Shown: positions 44,839 through 54,066 of the stretch, in pieces
Position numbering within the stretch: the first letter of the stretch is position 1
Layout of the letters: the number at the start of each line of letters is the position of its first letter
Source: Millionella massiliensis
GTDB lineage: Bacteria; Bacteroidota; Bacteroidia; Bacteroidales; Rikenellaceae
Length of the DNA: 64,000 bases
NCBI RefSeq assembly: GCF_900104655.1
Contig: NZ_FNWD01000002.1
Span: 310,001 to 374,000, forward strand
Direction of reading: 5' to 3'
The notes under the pieces: generated by a model
The model's input: the letters and a program-made list of their open reading frames with translations, nothing else
What the model was told of the DNA's origin: nothing
Databases searched by the model: none
Program-made: the position numbers and the translations under genes

Positions 44839-47286
44839 ATGAAAAGACCCCTACTATTGGCAGCCGCCTTCCTGTTGCCCGCAATGGCTTCGGCGCAGCT
44901 GCACGGCACGGTTTACAACGATGCCAACCGGAACGGAGTACGCGACGCCGCGGAAAAGGGCATGGCCAACATCTCGGTCAGCGACGGCAAAACAGTCGTA
45001 AAAACCGCTGCCGACGGTTCGTTCGAGTTGCCTGCCAATCCCAAGGCACGCTTTGTGACCGTCACAACCCCTTCAGGCTTCAAACCCGGTGACGCCCACT
45101 ACCTGCCCATCGAGCCCGGCACCTCGGCCTACGATTTCGGACTCGTTGCCAGCAACAACAGCGGAAGCTTTGACTTTATCCATATCACCGATACCGAGAC
45201 CGCTGTTCCGAAAGAGTGGATTGACAATCTGAAAGCCTACGTTGCCGCCAATCCTACGGCTTTCATTGTACACACCGGTGACATTTGCTACACGCCCGGT
45301 CTGGAATTTCACGGCGTGAACGTCCGCACCAAACAGATGGGCGTGCCGATGTACTACACCATCGGGAACCACGACCTGGTCAAAGGCGATTACGGTGAAC
45401 AATATTTCGAAAGTTTCTTCGGCCCCACCTGGTACTCCTTCGAAGTGGGGAACGTGCACTTCCTGGCTCTGCCCATGCTCGGTGGCGACTATGCCCCCTC
45501 GTACAGCAAGAAACAGGTGATGGAGTGGATCAAGAATGACTTGGCTCAGACCGATCCCGACAAGAAAGTCATCATGTTCAACCACGACCTGTGGTTCCAG
45601 GGTGATGACGTCGTACTGCGCGCCGATGGCGACAGCATCGACATGAAAAAGCACAATCTTGTTGCTTTCATTTATGGCCACTGGCACAGCCAGTTCACCA
45701 AAGAGGTGGACGGCGTGAAGACCTTCTGCGGCTCGACCCCCGACAAAGGCGGTATCGACCACTCGCCGGCCTGCTTCCGTGTTTTCAGCGTTGACGCCGA
45801 AGGAAATATTTCGGACAAGACGCTGGCCCGTTACTCCAACATTCCGGGGCTGCTCACCATGACCTTCCCGGCTCAGCATGACACGCTGTCGACTGTAAAC
45901 GGTTCGCTTCCGATTCGCGTCAACGCCTACCGGACCACCTCGCCCGCTACCGCGGTCCGTGTGTCTTGGATCGACAACGGTAAAAAGGGACGTGCCGTTA
46001 CGCTCGAACCGCAAACCGACTGGAGCTGGAGCGGTACGCTGGCTGTCGGCAACCGCAAGGGAGTGCAGCAGGTCATTACCGAAGCTGACTTTGCCGATGG
46101 CAGCCGCCTGATCGAACATCGTAATTTCTACCTGACCGAAACGCCTGCCACCGTCACGCTGGGCGGCGACTGGGCCAATCTGGGCGGTAATGCTCAACAC
46201 AGCGGTATCGCTCAGGGTGAAGTGGCCTGGGCCCCCCGCTGCGTATGGTCGCAGAATGCCGGCGGCAACATCTTCATGGCTTCGCCCGTGGTAGGCGATG
46301 GCAAACTCTTCATTGCCACCATCGACGACGATAACCTCAAGAAATGCTGGGTGATTGCATACGATGCCGCTACCGGTAACGAACTCTGGCGCTTCAAAAC
46401 CGGCAACTCGGTTAAAAACAGCCTTGTATATAACGACGGTCTGGTATATGTCTGCGATGCAGCCATGCAGGTCTATGCACTCGATGCCGCTACCGGCAAA
46501 CAGCAGTGGACCCGAACGCTGAATCCCTATGTGCTGCCCGAAAACCTGCACGGTCTGGCCATCGAAAACGGCGTGCTTTATGCCGGTCAGGGTGGCTACT
46601 TCACTGCATTGAACGCCAAGGACGGCTCCGTGATCTGGAAAAACGAAGCGTGGGGCGGGGGAGAAGGTACTCAATCGACGACCACGGTTGGTGAAGACGT
46701 GGTGTTGGTTTCGGCCCACTGGAACGGACTCTTTGCCCACGATCTTCGCGACGGGAAACTGCTTTGGAAAAAACAGGATTCCAAGATTCGTTTCCGCGAC
46801 GGCTCGCCGACGATCTACGACGGTATGATCTATCTGGCCAGCAGCGACGAACTGTTCCTGATCAACCCCCGATCGGGCGACGTACTGAAGAGCGTATCGC
46901 AACCCGGCGTATCGTTCAACAGTGCCTGCGCTCCGGTCGTGACCGATAAGATGGTGTACGTGGCAACGGCAGACAAAGGCGTGATTGCCTATGACCGTTT
47001 GACCTTCAAACAGGTATGGAACTACGGTACCCGTCCGGCCATTTTCTACTCCGTACCTTACTTCCAGGACTTCCAGTGCTCGGTCGAAACTTCGCCCGTG
47101 CTGATTGGCGGTACGCTGGTATTCGGAGCCTCGGACGGCTACCTGTACGGCGTCAATGCCGAAACCGGTCGTTTCCAGTGGAAACGCAACCTCGGTGCAC
47201 CGATCTTCTCCTCTCCGGCCGTGAGCGGCAATGCCCTCTACGTGTCGGATTTCTCTGGCAACATCTACTGCTTTAAAATCAACTAA
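44839..47286 (+). CDS. Secreted metallophosphoesterase fused to a PQQ-type beta-propeller
   Basis: The 815-residue product has a signal peptide (MKRPLLLAAAFLLPAMASAQ) and a short SdrD-B-like domain (LHGTVYNDANRNGVRD, about 21-105). A calcineurin-like phosphoesterase domain follows (about 112-340), then a linker domain, and then an eight-blade propeller (about 465-815). Repeated units such as YDAATGNELWRF, LDAATGKQQW, INPRSGDVL and VNAETGRFQW mark its blades. The metal-site motifs are DTE (118-120, where most relatives have DxH), GD (147-148), GNHD (176-179), His249 and GHWH (280-283). The sulfatase gene begins 12 bases later, so the pair is one unit. I infer periplasmic processing of a phosphorylated or sulfated substrate, not identified. 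Confidence 0.88.
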   Translation: MKRPLLLAAAFLLPAMASAQLHGTVYNDANRNGVRDAAEKGMANISVSDGKTVVKTAADGSFELPANPKARFVTVTTPSGFKPGDAHYLPIEPGTSAYDFGLVASNNSGSFDFIHITDTETAVPKEWIDNLKAYVAANPTAFIVHTGDICYTPGLEFHGVNVRTKQMGVPMYYTIGNHDLVKGDYGEQYFESFFGPTWYSFEVGNVHFLALPMLGGDYAPSYSKKQVMEWIKNDLAQTDPDKKVIMFNHDLWFQGDDVVLRADGDSIDMKKHNLVAFIYGHWHSQFTKEVDGVKTFCGSTPDKGGIDHSPACFRVFSVDAEGNISDKTLARYSNIPGLLTMTFPAQHDTLSTVNGSLPIRVNAYRTTSPATAVRVSWIDNGKKGRAVTLEPQTDWSWSGTLAVGNRKGVQQVITEADFADGSRLIEHRNFYLTETPATVTLGGDWANLGGNAQHSGIAQGEVAWAPRCVWSQNAGGNIFMASPVVGDGKLFIATIDDDNLKKCWVIAYDAATGNELWRFKTGNSVKNSLVYNDGLVYVCDAAMQVYALDAATGKQQWTRTLNPYVLPENLHGLAIENGVLYAGQGGYFTALNAKDGSVIWKNEAWGGGEGTQSTTTVGEDVVLVSAHWNGLFAHDLRDGKLLWKKQDSKIRFRDGSPTIYDGMIYLASSDELFLINPRSGDVLKSVSQPGVSFNSACAPVVTDKMVYVATADKGVIAYDRLTFKQVWNYGTRPAIFYSVPYFQDFQCSVETSPVLIGGTLVFGASDGYLYGVNAETGRFQWKRNLGAPIFSSPAVSGNALYVSDFSGNIYCFKIN

Positions 47287-47298
47287 TAAACTACGCTG

Positions 47299-48852
47299 AT
47301 GAACAAATCCCTGTTGTTGGTTCCGATGGGCCTCACGGCCCTCGGAGCTCAGGCCAAGGCGAAACCAGCCGCCGGCTGTGACAAACCGCTGAACATTATC
47401 TACATCATGACCGACGACCACTCGTTCCAGACGATCAGTTGCTACGACGGTCGCTACAACAACACACCCAATCTGGATCGCCTGGCCCGCGAAGGGGTTC
47501 GGTTCGATAACAGCTTTGTTGCCAACTCAATTTCCGGTCCCAGCCGTGCCGTGCTCATGACCGGCAAACACAGCCACAAAAACGGTTTCATGCGCAACGA
47601 CGGCAAACCGTTCGATGGATCGCAGCAAACCTTCCCGAAACTGTTCCAACAGGGCGGCTACCAAACCGCTATGATCGGGAAGTGGCACCTGATGAGTACT
47701 CCGACCGGTTTCGACCACTGGGAGATCCTGCCCGGGCAGGGATCGTACTACAATCCCGACTTCATCACCCCCGAAGGCACTCACCGCGAACACGGTTATG
47801 TTACGAATCTGATTACGGACAAGGGTATCGATTATCTGGAACACCGCGACAAATCGAAACCGTTCTGTCTGTTGCTGCACCACAAGGCCGTTCACCGGAT
47901 TTGGATGTCCGACACATGCGACCTGACCGCATACGAAGACAAAACCTTCCCCGTTCCCGAAACCTTCTGGGACGACTATGCCGGTCGGCCCGCTGCCGCA
48001 GCTCAGGAGATGAGTATCGACAAGGACATGGACCTGGCCTACGACCTGAAGATGATCGACAGCTCGATCAACACCCGCCTCAAAAACGGTATCGTCAACG
48101 GCGAGCTGAAACGAATGACCTCCGAACAGCGTGCTCAATGGGATGCCGTTTACCAGCCGCTGATCGATGATTTCCTGTCGAAGAACCTCTCCGGCAAGGA
48201 ACTGGCCGAATGGAAATATCAGCGTTACATGCGCGACTACCTCAAGAGTGTTAAATCGCTGGACGACAACATCGGTCGACTGATGGATTACCTCGAAAAA
48301 GAGGGGCTGCTCGAAAATACGCTGATCGTCTACACCTCGGACCAGGGCTTCTACATGGGTGAACACGGGTGGTTCGACAAACGCTTCATGTACGAAGAGT
48401 CGTTCCGCACGCCGCTGCTGATGCGTCTGCCCGACTGCTGGACGAACGTCAAACGCGACCGTGCCATCGAAGAGATGGTGCAGAATATCGACTATGCACC
48501 GACTTTCCTGGATCTGGCCGGACTGCCCATCCCGGAAGACATCCAGGGTGTGTCGCTGCTGCCGCTGCTCAAGGGCGAAAAGGTTAAGAAATGGCGCGAC
48601 GCCCTCTACTATCACTATTACGAGTACCCGGGCGAACATGCCGTGCGCAAACACTATGGTATCCGGACCGATCGTTACAAACTGATCCACTTCTACGGCA
48701 ATGATATTGATTCGTGGGAACTGTACGACATGAAGAACGATCCTTCCGAACTGCACAACCTCTACAACGATCCGAAGATGGCCAAAGTACAGGCCATGAT
48801 GCACAAGAAACTGGACGAAGCGCGTGAATACTACGACGATCACGAAGAGTAA
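47299..48852 (+). CDS. Serine-type sulfatase, probably N-acetylglucosamine-6-sulfatase-like
   Basis: This secreted sulfatase has a 517-residue length and a signal peptide (MNKSLLLVPMGLTALGAQA). The formylglycine motif is SGPSR with the modified Ser79 (79-83), so an anaerobic sulfatase-maturating enzyme must act on it. The metal-binding TDDH (38-41) and the substrate-pocket segments MTGKHSHKNGF and IGKWHL are present. Those blocks resemble the S1_11 subfamily, which removes 6-O-sulfate from GlcNAc, as in mucin or heparan. That substrate assignment is an inference. It is the second gene of the pair with the phosphoesterase-propeller protein. Confidence 0.9.
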   Translation: MNKSLLLVPMGLTALGAQAKAKPAAGCDKPLNIIYIMTDDHSFQTISCYDGRYNNTPNLDRLAREGVRFDNSFVANSISGPSRAVLMTGKHSHKNGFMRNDGKPFDGSQQTFPKLFQQGGYQTAMIGKWHLMSTPTGFDHWEILPGQGSYYNPDFITPEGTHREHGYVTNLITDKGIDYLEHRDKSKPFCLLLHHKAVHRIWMSDTCDLTAYEDKTFPVPETFWDDYAGRPAAAAQEMSIDKDMDLAYDLKMIDSSINTRLKNGIVNGELKRMTSEQRAQWDAVYQPLIDDFLSKNLSGKELAEWKYQRYMRDYLKSVKSLDDNIGRLMDYLEKEGLLENTLIVYTSDQGFYMGEHGWFDKRFMYEESFRTPLLMRLPDCWTNVKRDRAIEEMVQNIDYAPTFLDLAGLPIPEDIQGVSLLPLLKGEKVKKWRDALYYHYYEYPGEHAVRKHYGIRTDRYKLIHFYGNDIDSWELYDMKNDPSELHNLYNDPKMAKVQAMMHKKLDEAREYYDDHEE

Positions 48853-48874
48853 TCATCTGTACACGCTACTATGT

Positions 48875-48910
48875 AAAAGCAGGGAGTTCCTTTCGGGACT
48901 CCCTGCTTTT
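48875..48910 (+). terminator. Terminator of the phosphoesterase-sulfatase unit
   Basis: A perfect 13-bp stem (48875-48887 with 48898-48910) with a ten-base loop, the last four bases of the stem being T, lies 22 bases after the sulfatase stop. Confidence 0.85.
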
Positions 48911-49179
48911 GTTTGGTATCGCGAGAAATAAAGAATCAACTTGTTACGGAATGGTCACAATGTCCTTAATTCATGCACTGATAAAAACAGTTCGCTTTAC
49001 ATAAACATTATTATCTCGGTAAATCATGAAAAGACGGAGAATCGTGTGATTCAAGGATAGACAGGAAGAGATAATCAGAACGCTATTCCCACCATATCCA
49101 AGGCAGGGTAGTCTGTCTGAATACGGAAATGCAGTACACGACACCCTCTCTGCTTAGCAAAATTCGGGTGAAATCTGCG
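48911..49179. other. Intergenic region without a recognisable gene
   Basis: No promoter, RNA or complete gene is clear in these 270 bases. On the minus strand the frame of the next gene stays open for 33 codons past its TAG stop, ending at TGA (about 49080). This could be a decayed C-terminal extension. Confidence 0.5.
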
Positions 49180-49665
49180 CTAAAAGCAGAATTCCCAGAA
49201 GCCGACATCGAGCCACTTGCCGAACTTGTTGCCCACTTCCGAAAAGTGCGCCACCTTGCGAAATCCGAATTTTTCATGCAGTGCCACGCTATGGGTGTTA
49301 GGCAGCGTGATGCTGGCAACAGCCACGTGGAAACCGGCGTTTCGCAGTAATCCGAGCAGTTCCTGATACAGTTGATATCCGATGCCGCGTCCCGTCCACT
49401 CCTTGTCCAGATAGATGGTCATTTCGACCGTATAGTTATATGCCGCGCGGTTTCTCCATGTGGCGGCGTAGCAGTACCCCAGCACTTTCCCGTTTTGTTC
49501 GTAGACCAGATAGGGGAAGCGTGACGAGATGCGCTCGATCCGCTGTTGCATGGTGAACAGGTCGATCGGGTTGTTTTCGAACGTGATGACGGTCTCTTTG
49601 ATGTAATAGTTGTAAATCTCGCAAATGGCACCCGCATCTTCGGCGGGACGAACACGACGGATCAT
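49180..49665 (-). CDS. GNAT-family N-acetyltransferase (phosphinothricin acetyltransferase-like)
   Basis: The 161-residue product opens with IRRVRPAEDAGAICEIYNYYI, the usual start of the Pat/YncA group. EMTIYLDKEWTGRGIGYQLYQELL contains the acetyl-CoA loop (WTGRGIGY), and ASITLPNTHSVALHEKFGFRKVAHF is the conserved motif B. Members acetylate small amines such as methionine sulfoximine. The substrate here is not known. It is 21 bases behind the XRE-cupin regulator gene on the same strand, so the two are probably one unit. Confidence 0.88.
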   Translation of the reverse strand: MIRRVRPAEDAGAICEIYNYYIKETVITFENNPIDLFTMQQRIERISSRFPYLVYEQNGKVLGYCYAATWRNRAAYNYTVEMTIYLDKEWTGRGIGYQLYQELLGLLRNAGFHVAVASITLPNTHSVALHEKFGFRKVAHFSEVGNKFGKWLDVGFWEFCF

Positions 49666-49686
49666 GACTCTGGAATGACTTACAGA

Positions 49687-50265
49687 TTAATATGGGGTAT
49701 ACAATACGGCCAGGACGCGTGCCGGTGCTTCGGTTTCATTGGCAAGGAAGTGGGGCACGACCGAGTCGTAGTAGATGCTGTCGCCAGGACCGAGGCGATA
49801 TACTTCGCCCCCGTAGTAGAGCGTGGCTTCGCCTTCGAGCACGAAGACAAACTCCTCGCCCGAGTGTTCCGAACGGAGTTCAGGAACGGCGGCGCCGCCA
49901 CTGGGGGTGATCTCCACAACCATCGGTTCCATATGGCGGTCGGCTTTATCGGTTGCCATGGCATAGAAACTCAGGTGACCGTTTCGTCCCTCTTCGTTAC
50001 CGGCAAAGGTCAGGTTCCCGGTCACATCCGAACGACGGGTCACAACCGCCGTATGATCCTGTTCCCGGCCGGCAAACAGGGCACCTACTTTGGCTCCCAG
50101 TGCCCGCGAGATACGGATCAGTACGCCCAGTGATGCATTCGTCTCGTTTTTTTCGATTTTATCCAGTTTTTCCGTGCTGATTCCCGCCCGCGCAGAGAGT
50201 TCCTCCAGCGAGATCCCGTTTTCTTCACGGAGTTGACGGATGATGCGACCGATGATTGCTAACAT
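49687..50265 (-). CDS. XRE-family regulator with a C-terminal cupin domain
   Basis: The 192-residue protein has an N-terminal helix-turn-helix (about 8-65: RQLREENGISLEELSARAGISTEKLDKIEK, ASLGVLIRISRALG). A cupin domain follows (about 110-190, with GEEFVFVLEGEATLYYGGEVYRLGPGDSIYYDS) that could bind a small effector. Such regulators often control amino-acid or polyamine metabolism and the adjoining gene. It is co-directional with the GNAT gene, which may be its target. Confidence 0.9.
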   Translation of the reverse strand: MLAIIGRIIRQLREENGISLEELSARAGISTEKLDKIEKNETNASLGVLIRISRALGAKVGALFAGREQDHTAVVTRRSDVTGNLTFAGNEEGRNGHLSFYAMATDKADRHMEPMVVEITPSGGAAVPELRSEHSGEEFVFVLEGEATLYYGGEVYRLGPGDSIYYDSVVPHFLANETEAPARVLAVLYTPY

Positions 50266-50313
50266 ACGTTCTGTTTTGCTTGAACAAAGTTGGCGAAATA
50301 AAACGGGATTTAC

Positions 50314-50359
50314 AACAGAAACGGTCTTTATCCTGCGTCGGATAAAGACCGTTTCTGTT
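50314..50359 (-). terminator. Long hairpin terminator of the C69 peptidase gene
   Basis: A perfect 20-bp stem (50314-50333 with 50340-50359) with a six-base loop lies about 25 bases past the peptidase stop. Only short T/A runs flank it. It also stands directly before the start of the XRE-cupin gene, so its position suits termination from the right. Confidence 0.75.
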
Positions 50360-50383
50360 ATCGGGATCGGGAGGGAATGGGTG

Positions 50384-52069
50384 TTAGTGCTGCGGTTGAA
50401 CGACTTTGAGCCGTTCGCCGGCAGCCTCTTTCACCATCTCTTTCCACTCTTCGCTGTAGCCCGGGAAGTCAGGCGAGGCCGGGATACCACGACCGTTGCC
50501 GTTGTCCATGAACACCCCTTCGGATACCTCTTTCTTCACGTTCCCGTCGATGTATTTCACCAGCAGGTAACGATCCAGCTCAACCCAGGTTTGGAAGAGC
50601 CGCTGGGCGGTGTTGACCGAATAGTCGGTCAGGAAGTTGACTGCCAGTTCGGGATTCTGTTTGTAGAGCATCTCGGCAGCGGCATCAACAGCAGCCTGCT
50701 CGGCAAAACAGCGGTCTTCGAAGCGGTTCATGGCCCGTTCAACGTCGGGGTGAATGATGTTGTAGCGGCTGTATGCGAAGTTGGTCACACGGTTCACCAC
50801 CCAGAACATCGACGTTTCGGAATAGGTGGTCATGTTGCCGTTCCCCGATTCGTAAGCGTGCGGAATGCGGTTCGTGCAGCAGTAGATCGGAGTCAGCGGC
50901 GAACTGTCGGTATCGTCCACACCGAACCAGAGCACACCGCCTACCGGATCGGGCAGCCAACTGCGGCATTCGCCGACGTACCACCAGCCGGTCTGCTGGG
51001 TGGCAATGGCACGTTCGTTGGTAAACTCTTCATCGCCGACCTTGAAGGTCATCGGACGCCAGCGATAGGGCACTTTGAAGGGACCGGCCCCCGGATCGCA
51101 GGTCATGTCCAGTTCAGTGCCTTCGAAGTGGTTGCGCATGAATTCGGCCACATCCTTTACGGTCAGTTTCCGATTCGGGGTAACCCACAGCGGCAGACGG
51201 TTCTTGGGATTCTTACCCGTAACATGGTCCAGATATTTGTCCATCCCCTCGGTCACCTGACGGAACACGCTCCACACACGGGCTTCGCATCCGCGCATCG
51301 AACTGTAATCCATCGGATTGTACACGGCTGCAAAGTCAAAATCCTTATCGCTGCCGTTATAGAGACCCTGTTCGCGGGCAAACGAGATTACGTCCGGCGA
51401 ATAGATGCAATTTTCGGGATCGTCGAGCGGGAAGGTGGTGATACGGGCCTGGTTGGCGTGAGCCGAGATAGCTCCGTCCGGAATACGGCGAGCCACCCAT
51501 ACGGCACCTTTGTTCGCATTTTTGCCATCGACCATTTTCACCCCTTTGCCAATGATTTCGAGCACCCACACTTCGTTCGGGTCGGCAATCGAGATCGATT
51601 CGCCCGACGAGGCATAGCCGTATTCCGCAACCAGCTCGGTCATCACTTTCAGCGCTTCACGTGCGGTTTTAGCGCGTTGCAGAGCGATGTACATCAGCGA
51701 ACCGTAGTCGATAATGCCATGCGGATCGACCAGCTGCGATAGCCCGCCCCAGGTGCTTTCGCCGATGAGCAGCTGGTGCTCGTTCATATTGCCCACCACG
51801 GAGTAGGTGTGGGGTGCCTGGGGAATCTCGCCGAGCAGTTTTCCGGTGTCCCATTCGTAGACCTTCATCATCGTTCCTGCCGGATAATCGCCGGCGGGGC
51901 GGTAGTAAAGCTCGCCATAAAGGGTGTGGGAATCGGCCGAATAGCTGATCATGGTCGAACCCGTTTTCGAGGCTCCTTTCGTGACGAGAATGTTGGTACA
52001 AGCCACTGCACTCTGCTGTACCAGCAGCGCTCCGGCCAGCAAGGCCGCTAAAAGTTTTGGTTTCTTCAT
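50384..52069 (-). CDS. C69-family dipeptidase (secreted)
   Basis: This peptidase of the N-terminal-nucleophile hydrolase fold cleaves dipeptides. The 561-residue product starts at the ATG at 52069 with a signal peptide (MKKPKLLAALLAGALLVQQSAVA). Cleavage exposes Cys24 (CTNILVTKGASK), the nucleophile, and this is a strong sign the start is right. GESTWGGLSQLVDPHGIIDYG and VGNMNEHQLLIGES are family segments, and ISIADPNEVWVLEIIGKG belongs to the core. It is divergent from yggS-like 52158. A minus-strand TATATTTG (52132-52139) is the likely -7 box. Confidence 0.93.
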   Translation of the reverse strand: MKKPKLLAALLAGALLVQQSAVACTNILVTKGASKTGSTMISYSADSHTLYGELYYRPAGDYPAGTMMKVYEWDTGKLLGEIPQAPHTYSVVGNMNEHQLLIGESTWGGLSQLVDPHGIIDYGSLMYIALQRAKTAREALKVMTELVAEYGYASSGESISIADPNEVWVLEIIGKGVKMVDGKNANKGAVWVARRIPDGAISAHANQARITTFPLDDPENCIYSPDVISFAREQGLYNGSDKDFDFAAVYNPMDYSSMRGCEARVWSVFRQVTEGMDKYLDHVTGKNPKNRLPLWVTPNRKLTVKDVAEFMRNHFEGTELDMTCDPGAGPFKVPYRWRPMTFKVGDEEFTNERAIATQQTGWWYVGECRSWLPDPVGGVLWFGVDDTDSSPLTPIYCCTNRIPHAYESGNGNMTTYSETSMFWVVNRVTNFAYSRYNIIHPDVERAMNRFEDRCFAEQAAVDAAAEMLYKQNPELAVNFLTDYSVNTAQRLFQTWVELDRYLLVKYIDGNVKKEVSEGVFMDNGNGRGIPASPDFPGYSEEWKEMVKEAAGERLKVVQPQH

Positions 52070-52087
52070 TTGTATGGTGTAAATTTG
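52056..52087 (+). promoter_or_regulatory. Promoter of the yggS-like gene
   Basis: TTTG (52056-52059) and TAAATTTG (52080-52087) are 20 bases apart. The start codon is 70 bases past the -7 box, and a perfect GGCTGT-CAC-ACAGCC hairpin (52097-52111) lies in the leader. Confidence 0.65.
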
Positions 52088-52157
52088 TTTTGTTTCGGCT
52101 GTCACACAGCCCCGCCTGAAGCGGAGAACGACAAATATAAAAATTTTTCTGAACAGA

Positions 52158-52820
52158 ATGGGAAAGATAGCAGACAATCTGACCCGCATCCGGGAATCTC
52201 TGCCGGAACAGGTAACTTTGGTGGCCGTATCGAAGTTCCATCCGGTCGAGGTACTGAGGGAGGCCTACCAGGCCGGACAACGTATCTTCGGCGAAAGCCG
52301 CCCGCAGGAGCTGACCGCCAAATATCAGGAGTTGCCCAAAGATATCGAGTGGCACATGATCGGTCACCTGCAGACCAACAAAGTCAAATACATCGCTCCG
52401 TTCGTTGCATTGATCCATTCGGTCGATTCGCTGAAACTGGCTCAGACGATCGACAAAGAGGCCGCTAAAGTCGGACGTACGATCGATGTGCTGTTGCAGT
52501 TGCACATTGCCCAGGAGGAGACCAAATTCGGATGGGACGCCGCTGAATTGGAACATTTTTTGCAGAATGGCGAATTGACCGCCCTGGAACACATCCGCAT
52601 CCGCGGACTGATGGGGATGGCCTCACTGACCGACGATATGGAACAGGTGCGAAACGAGTTCCGAACCCTGCATAACGATTTTGTAACGTTTCGGGAAAAA
52701 TATCTGCCCGCCATGGACGTTCTATCGATGGGCATGTCGGGCGACTACTCGCTGGCTATCGAAGAGGGTGCCACCATGGTGCGTATCGGCAGCAGCATTT
52801 TCGGAGCCCGCGAATATTGA
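52158..52820 (+). CDS. YggS/PLPBP-family pyridoxal-phosphate protein
   Basis: The 220-residue product binds pyridoxal phosphate through Lys26 in VAVSKFHP and keeps FGESRPQEL (PLP phosphate-binding region), WHMIGHLQTNK, the SMGMSGDYSLAIEEGATMVRIGSSIFG segment at the C-terminus and the expected length. Members keep PLP homeostasis and usually have no catalytic activity of their own. It is probably co-transcribed with the dihydroorotate-dehydrogenase-like gene 45 bases downstream. Confidence 0.93.
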   Translation: MGKIADNLTRIRESLPEQVTLVAVSKFHPVEVLREAYQAGQRIFGESRPQELTAKYQELPKDIEWHMIGHLQTNKVKYIAPFVALIHSVDSLKLAQTIDKEAAKVGRTIDVLLQLHIAQEETKFGWDAAELEHFLQNGELTALEHIRIRGLMGMASLTDDMEQVRNEFRTLHNDFVTFREKYLPAMDVLSMGMSGDYSLAIEEGATMVRIGSSIFGAREY

Positions 52821-52865
52821 CGAACAACGAATTTTAAACCCCACAACAAACCAAAATAACCAACT

Positions 52866-53843
52866 ATGGACAGAATCAAAACGAAATACCTCGGACTGGA
52901 ACTGAAAAGCCCCGTCATCCTGAGCAGTTCGGGTCTCACCTCGACTCTGCAACGCATTCAGGAGGCCGAAGCGGCCGGTGTCGGCGCCGTCGTGCTGAAG
53001 TCGATCTTCGAGGAGCAGATCATGAGCGAAGTGGCCCACGTGGATAGCTACAGCGACTATCCCGAGGCGGCCGATTACGTTCGCGCATACGTCAAGGACA
53101 ACAGCCTCACGCAATATCTGGACCTGATTCGCGAAGCCAAACAGAAGTGCGAAATTCCGATCATCGCCAGCATCAACTGTCACCAGGCCGGCGAATGGGT
53201 CAACTACGCCCGAGTCATCGAATCGGCCGGTGCCGACGCCCTCGAGTTGAACATCTTTCTGCTGCCGACTGACAAGGAAACCTCGTCGGAAGCGATTGAA
53301 CGCAAGTATTTGGAGATTATCACGCAGGTCAAAGAGGCTATTACCATTCCGCTGTCGGTCAAACTCGGAGCCGGATTCACCAATCCGCTGGCCATCGTTC
53401 GTGAAATCTACTACCGCAATGTTCCGGGCGTGGTACTCTTCAACCGCTTCTATCCGACAGACATCGATATAGAAAAACTGACGGTTCGCGCCGGCGACAT
53501 CTTCAGCCAACCGTCCGAACTCTCGAACGTACTGCGCTGGACCGCACTCGTCAACGGTTCGCTGCCCCTGATCGACATTGCCGTATCGACCGGCGTACAC
53601 TCCGGGGCGGATGCGGTGAAAGCTATGCTGGCCGGAGCCTCGGCCGTTGAAATCGCCAGCGTCGTGTACGAAAAAGGGTTGCCCGTGGTGGGCGAAATCA
53701 ACGCCTTTGTATGCGACTGGATGCGTCGCCACGATTTCCAGACCACTTCCGACTTCATCGGGCGCATGAATGCCAAGAACATTCCCAACCCAGAACTGTA
53801 CGAGCGTACTCAATTCATGAAATACTTCTCGAATCACGAGTAA
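52866..53843 (+). CDS. Dihydroorotate-dehydrogenase-like flavoprotein, catalytic cysteine absent
   Basis: The 325-residue product has the class 1 TIM-barrel FMN fold. KTKYLGLELKSPVILSSSG opens it, SVKLGAGFTNP follows the usual phosphate-site order, and STGVHSGADAVKAMLAGASAVEIAS closes it. In true PyrD enzymes the NxSCPN motif supplies a catalytic Cys. Here the aligned place reads NIFLLP. The reaction may not be dihydroorotate oxidation. I therefore assign only the fold. It stands between the yggS-like gene and the korAB operon and ends in its own terminator. Confidence 0.9.
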   Translation: MDRIKTKYLGLELKSPVILSSSGLTSTLQRIQEAEAAGVGAVVLKSIFEEQIMSEVAHVDSYSDYPEAADYVRAYVKDNSLTQYLDLIREAKQKCEIPIIASINCHQAGEWVNYARVIESAGADALELNIFLLPTDKETSSEAIERKYLEIITQVKEAITIPLSVKLGAGFTNPLAIVREIYYRNVPGVVLFNRFYPTDIDIEKLTVRAGDIFSQPSELSNVLRWTALVNGSLPLIDIAVSTGVHSGADAVKAMLAGASAVEIASVVYEKGLPVVGEINAFVCDWMRRHDFQTTSDFIGRMNAKNIPNPELYERTQFMKYFSNHE

Positions 53844-53866
53844 CTCACCACTTCTTAACATGCGTA

Positions 53867-53899
53867 ACGCGGGATGCTGAAAACAGCACCCCGCGTTTG
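53867..53899 (+). terminator. Terminator of the dihydroorotate-dehydrogenase-like gene
   Basis: A two-part stem (53867-53874 with 53891-53898, plus TGCTG/CAGCA inside) is followed by TTTGTTTTA. Confidence 0.85.
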
Positions 53900-54066
53900 T
53901 TTTATGTCTGGAGAGATACACCTCTTCTTGTGTAAAGCGCTTTTGACAGGAAGTCGTGTGAGTTTTGATCCGAAAAAATTCCCATTGACCAGCATTTACT
54001 CCAAAGAGGGCATAATTTTTGTTCTTAGAAAATGACAAGTTTCAAAAGAAAATCCCATCTTTGTTA

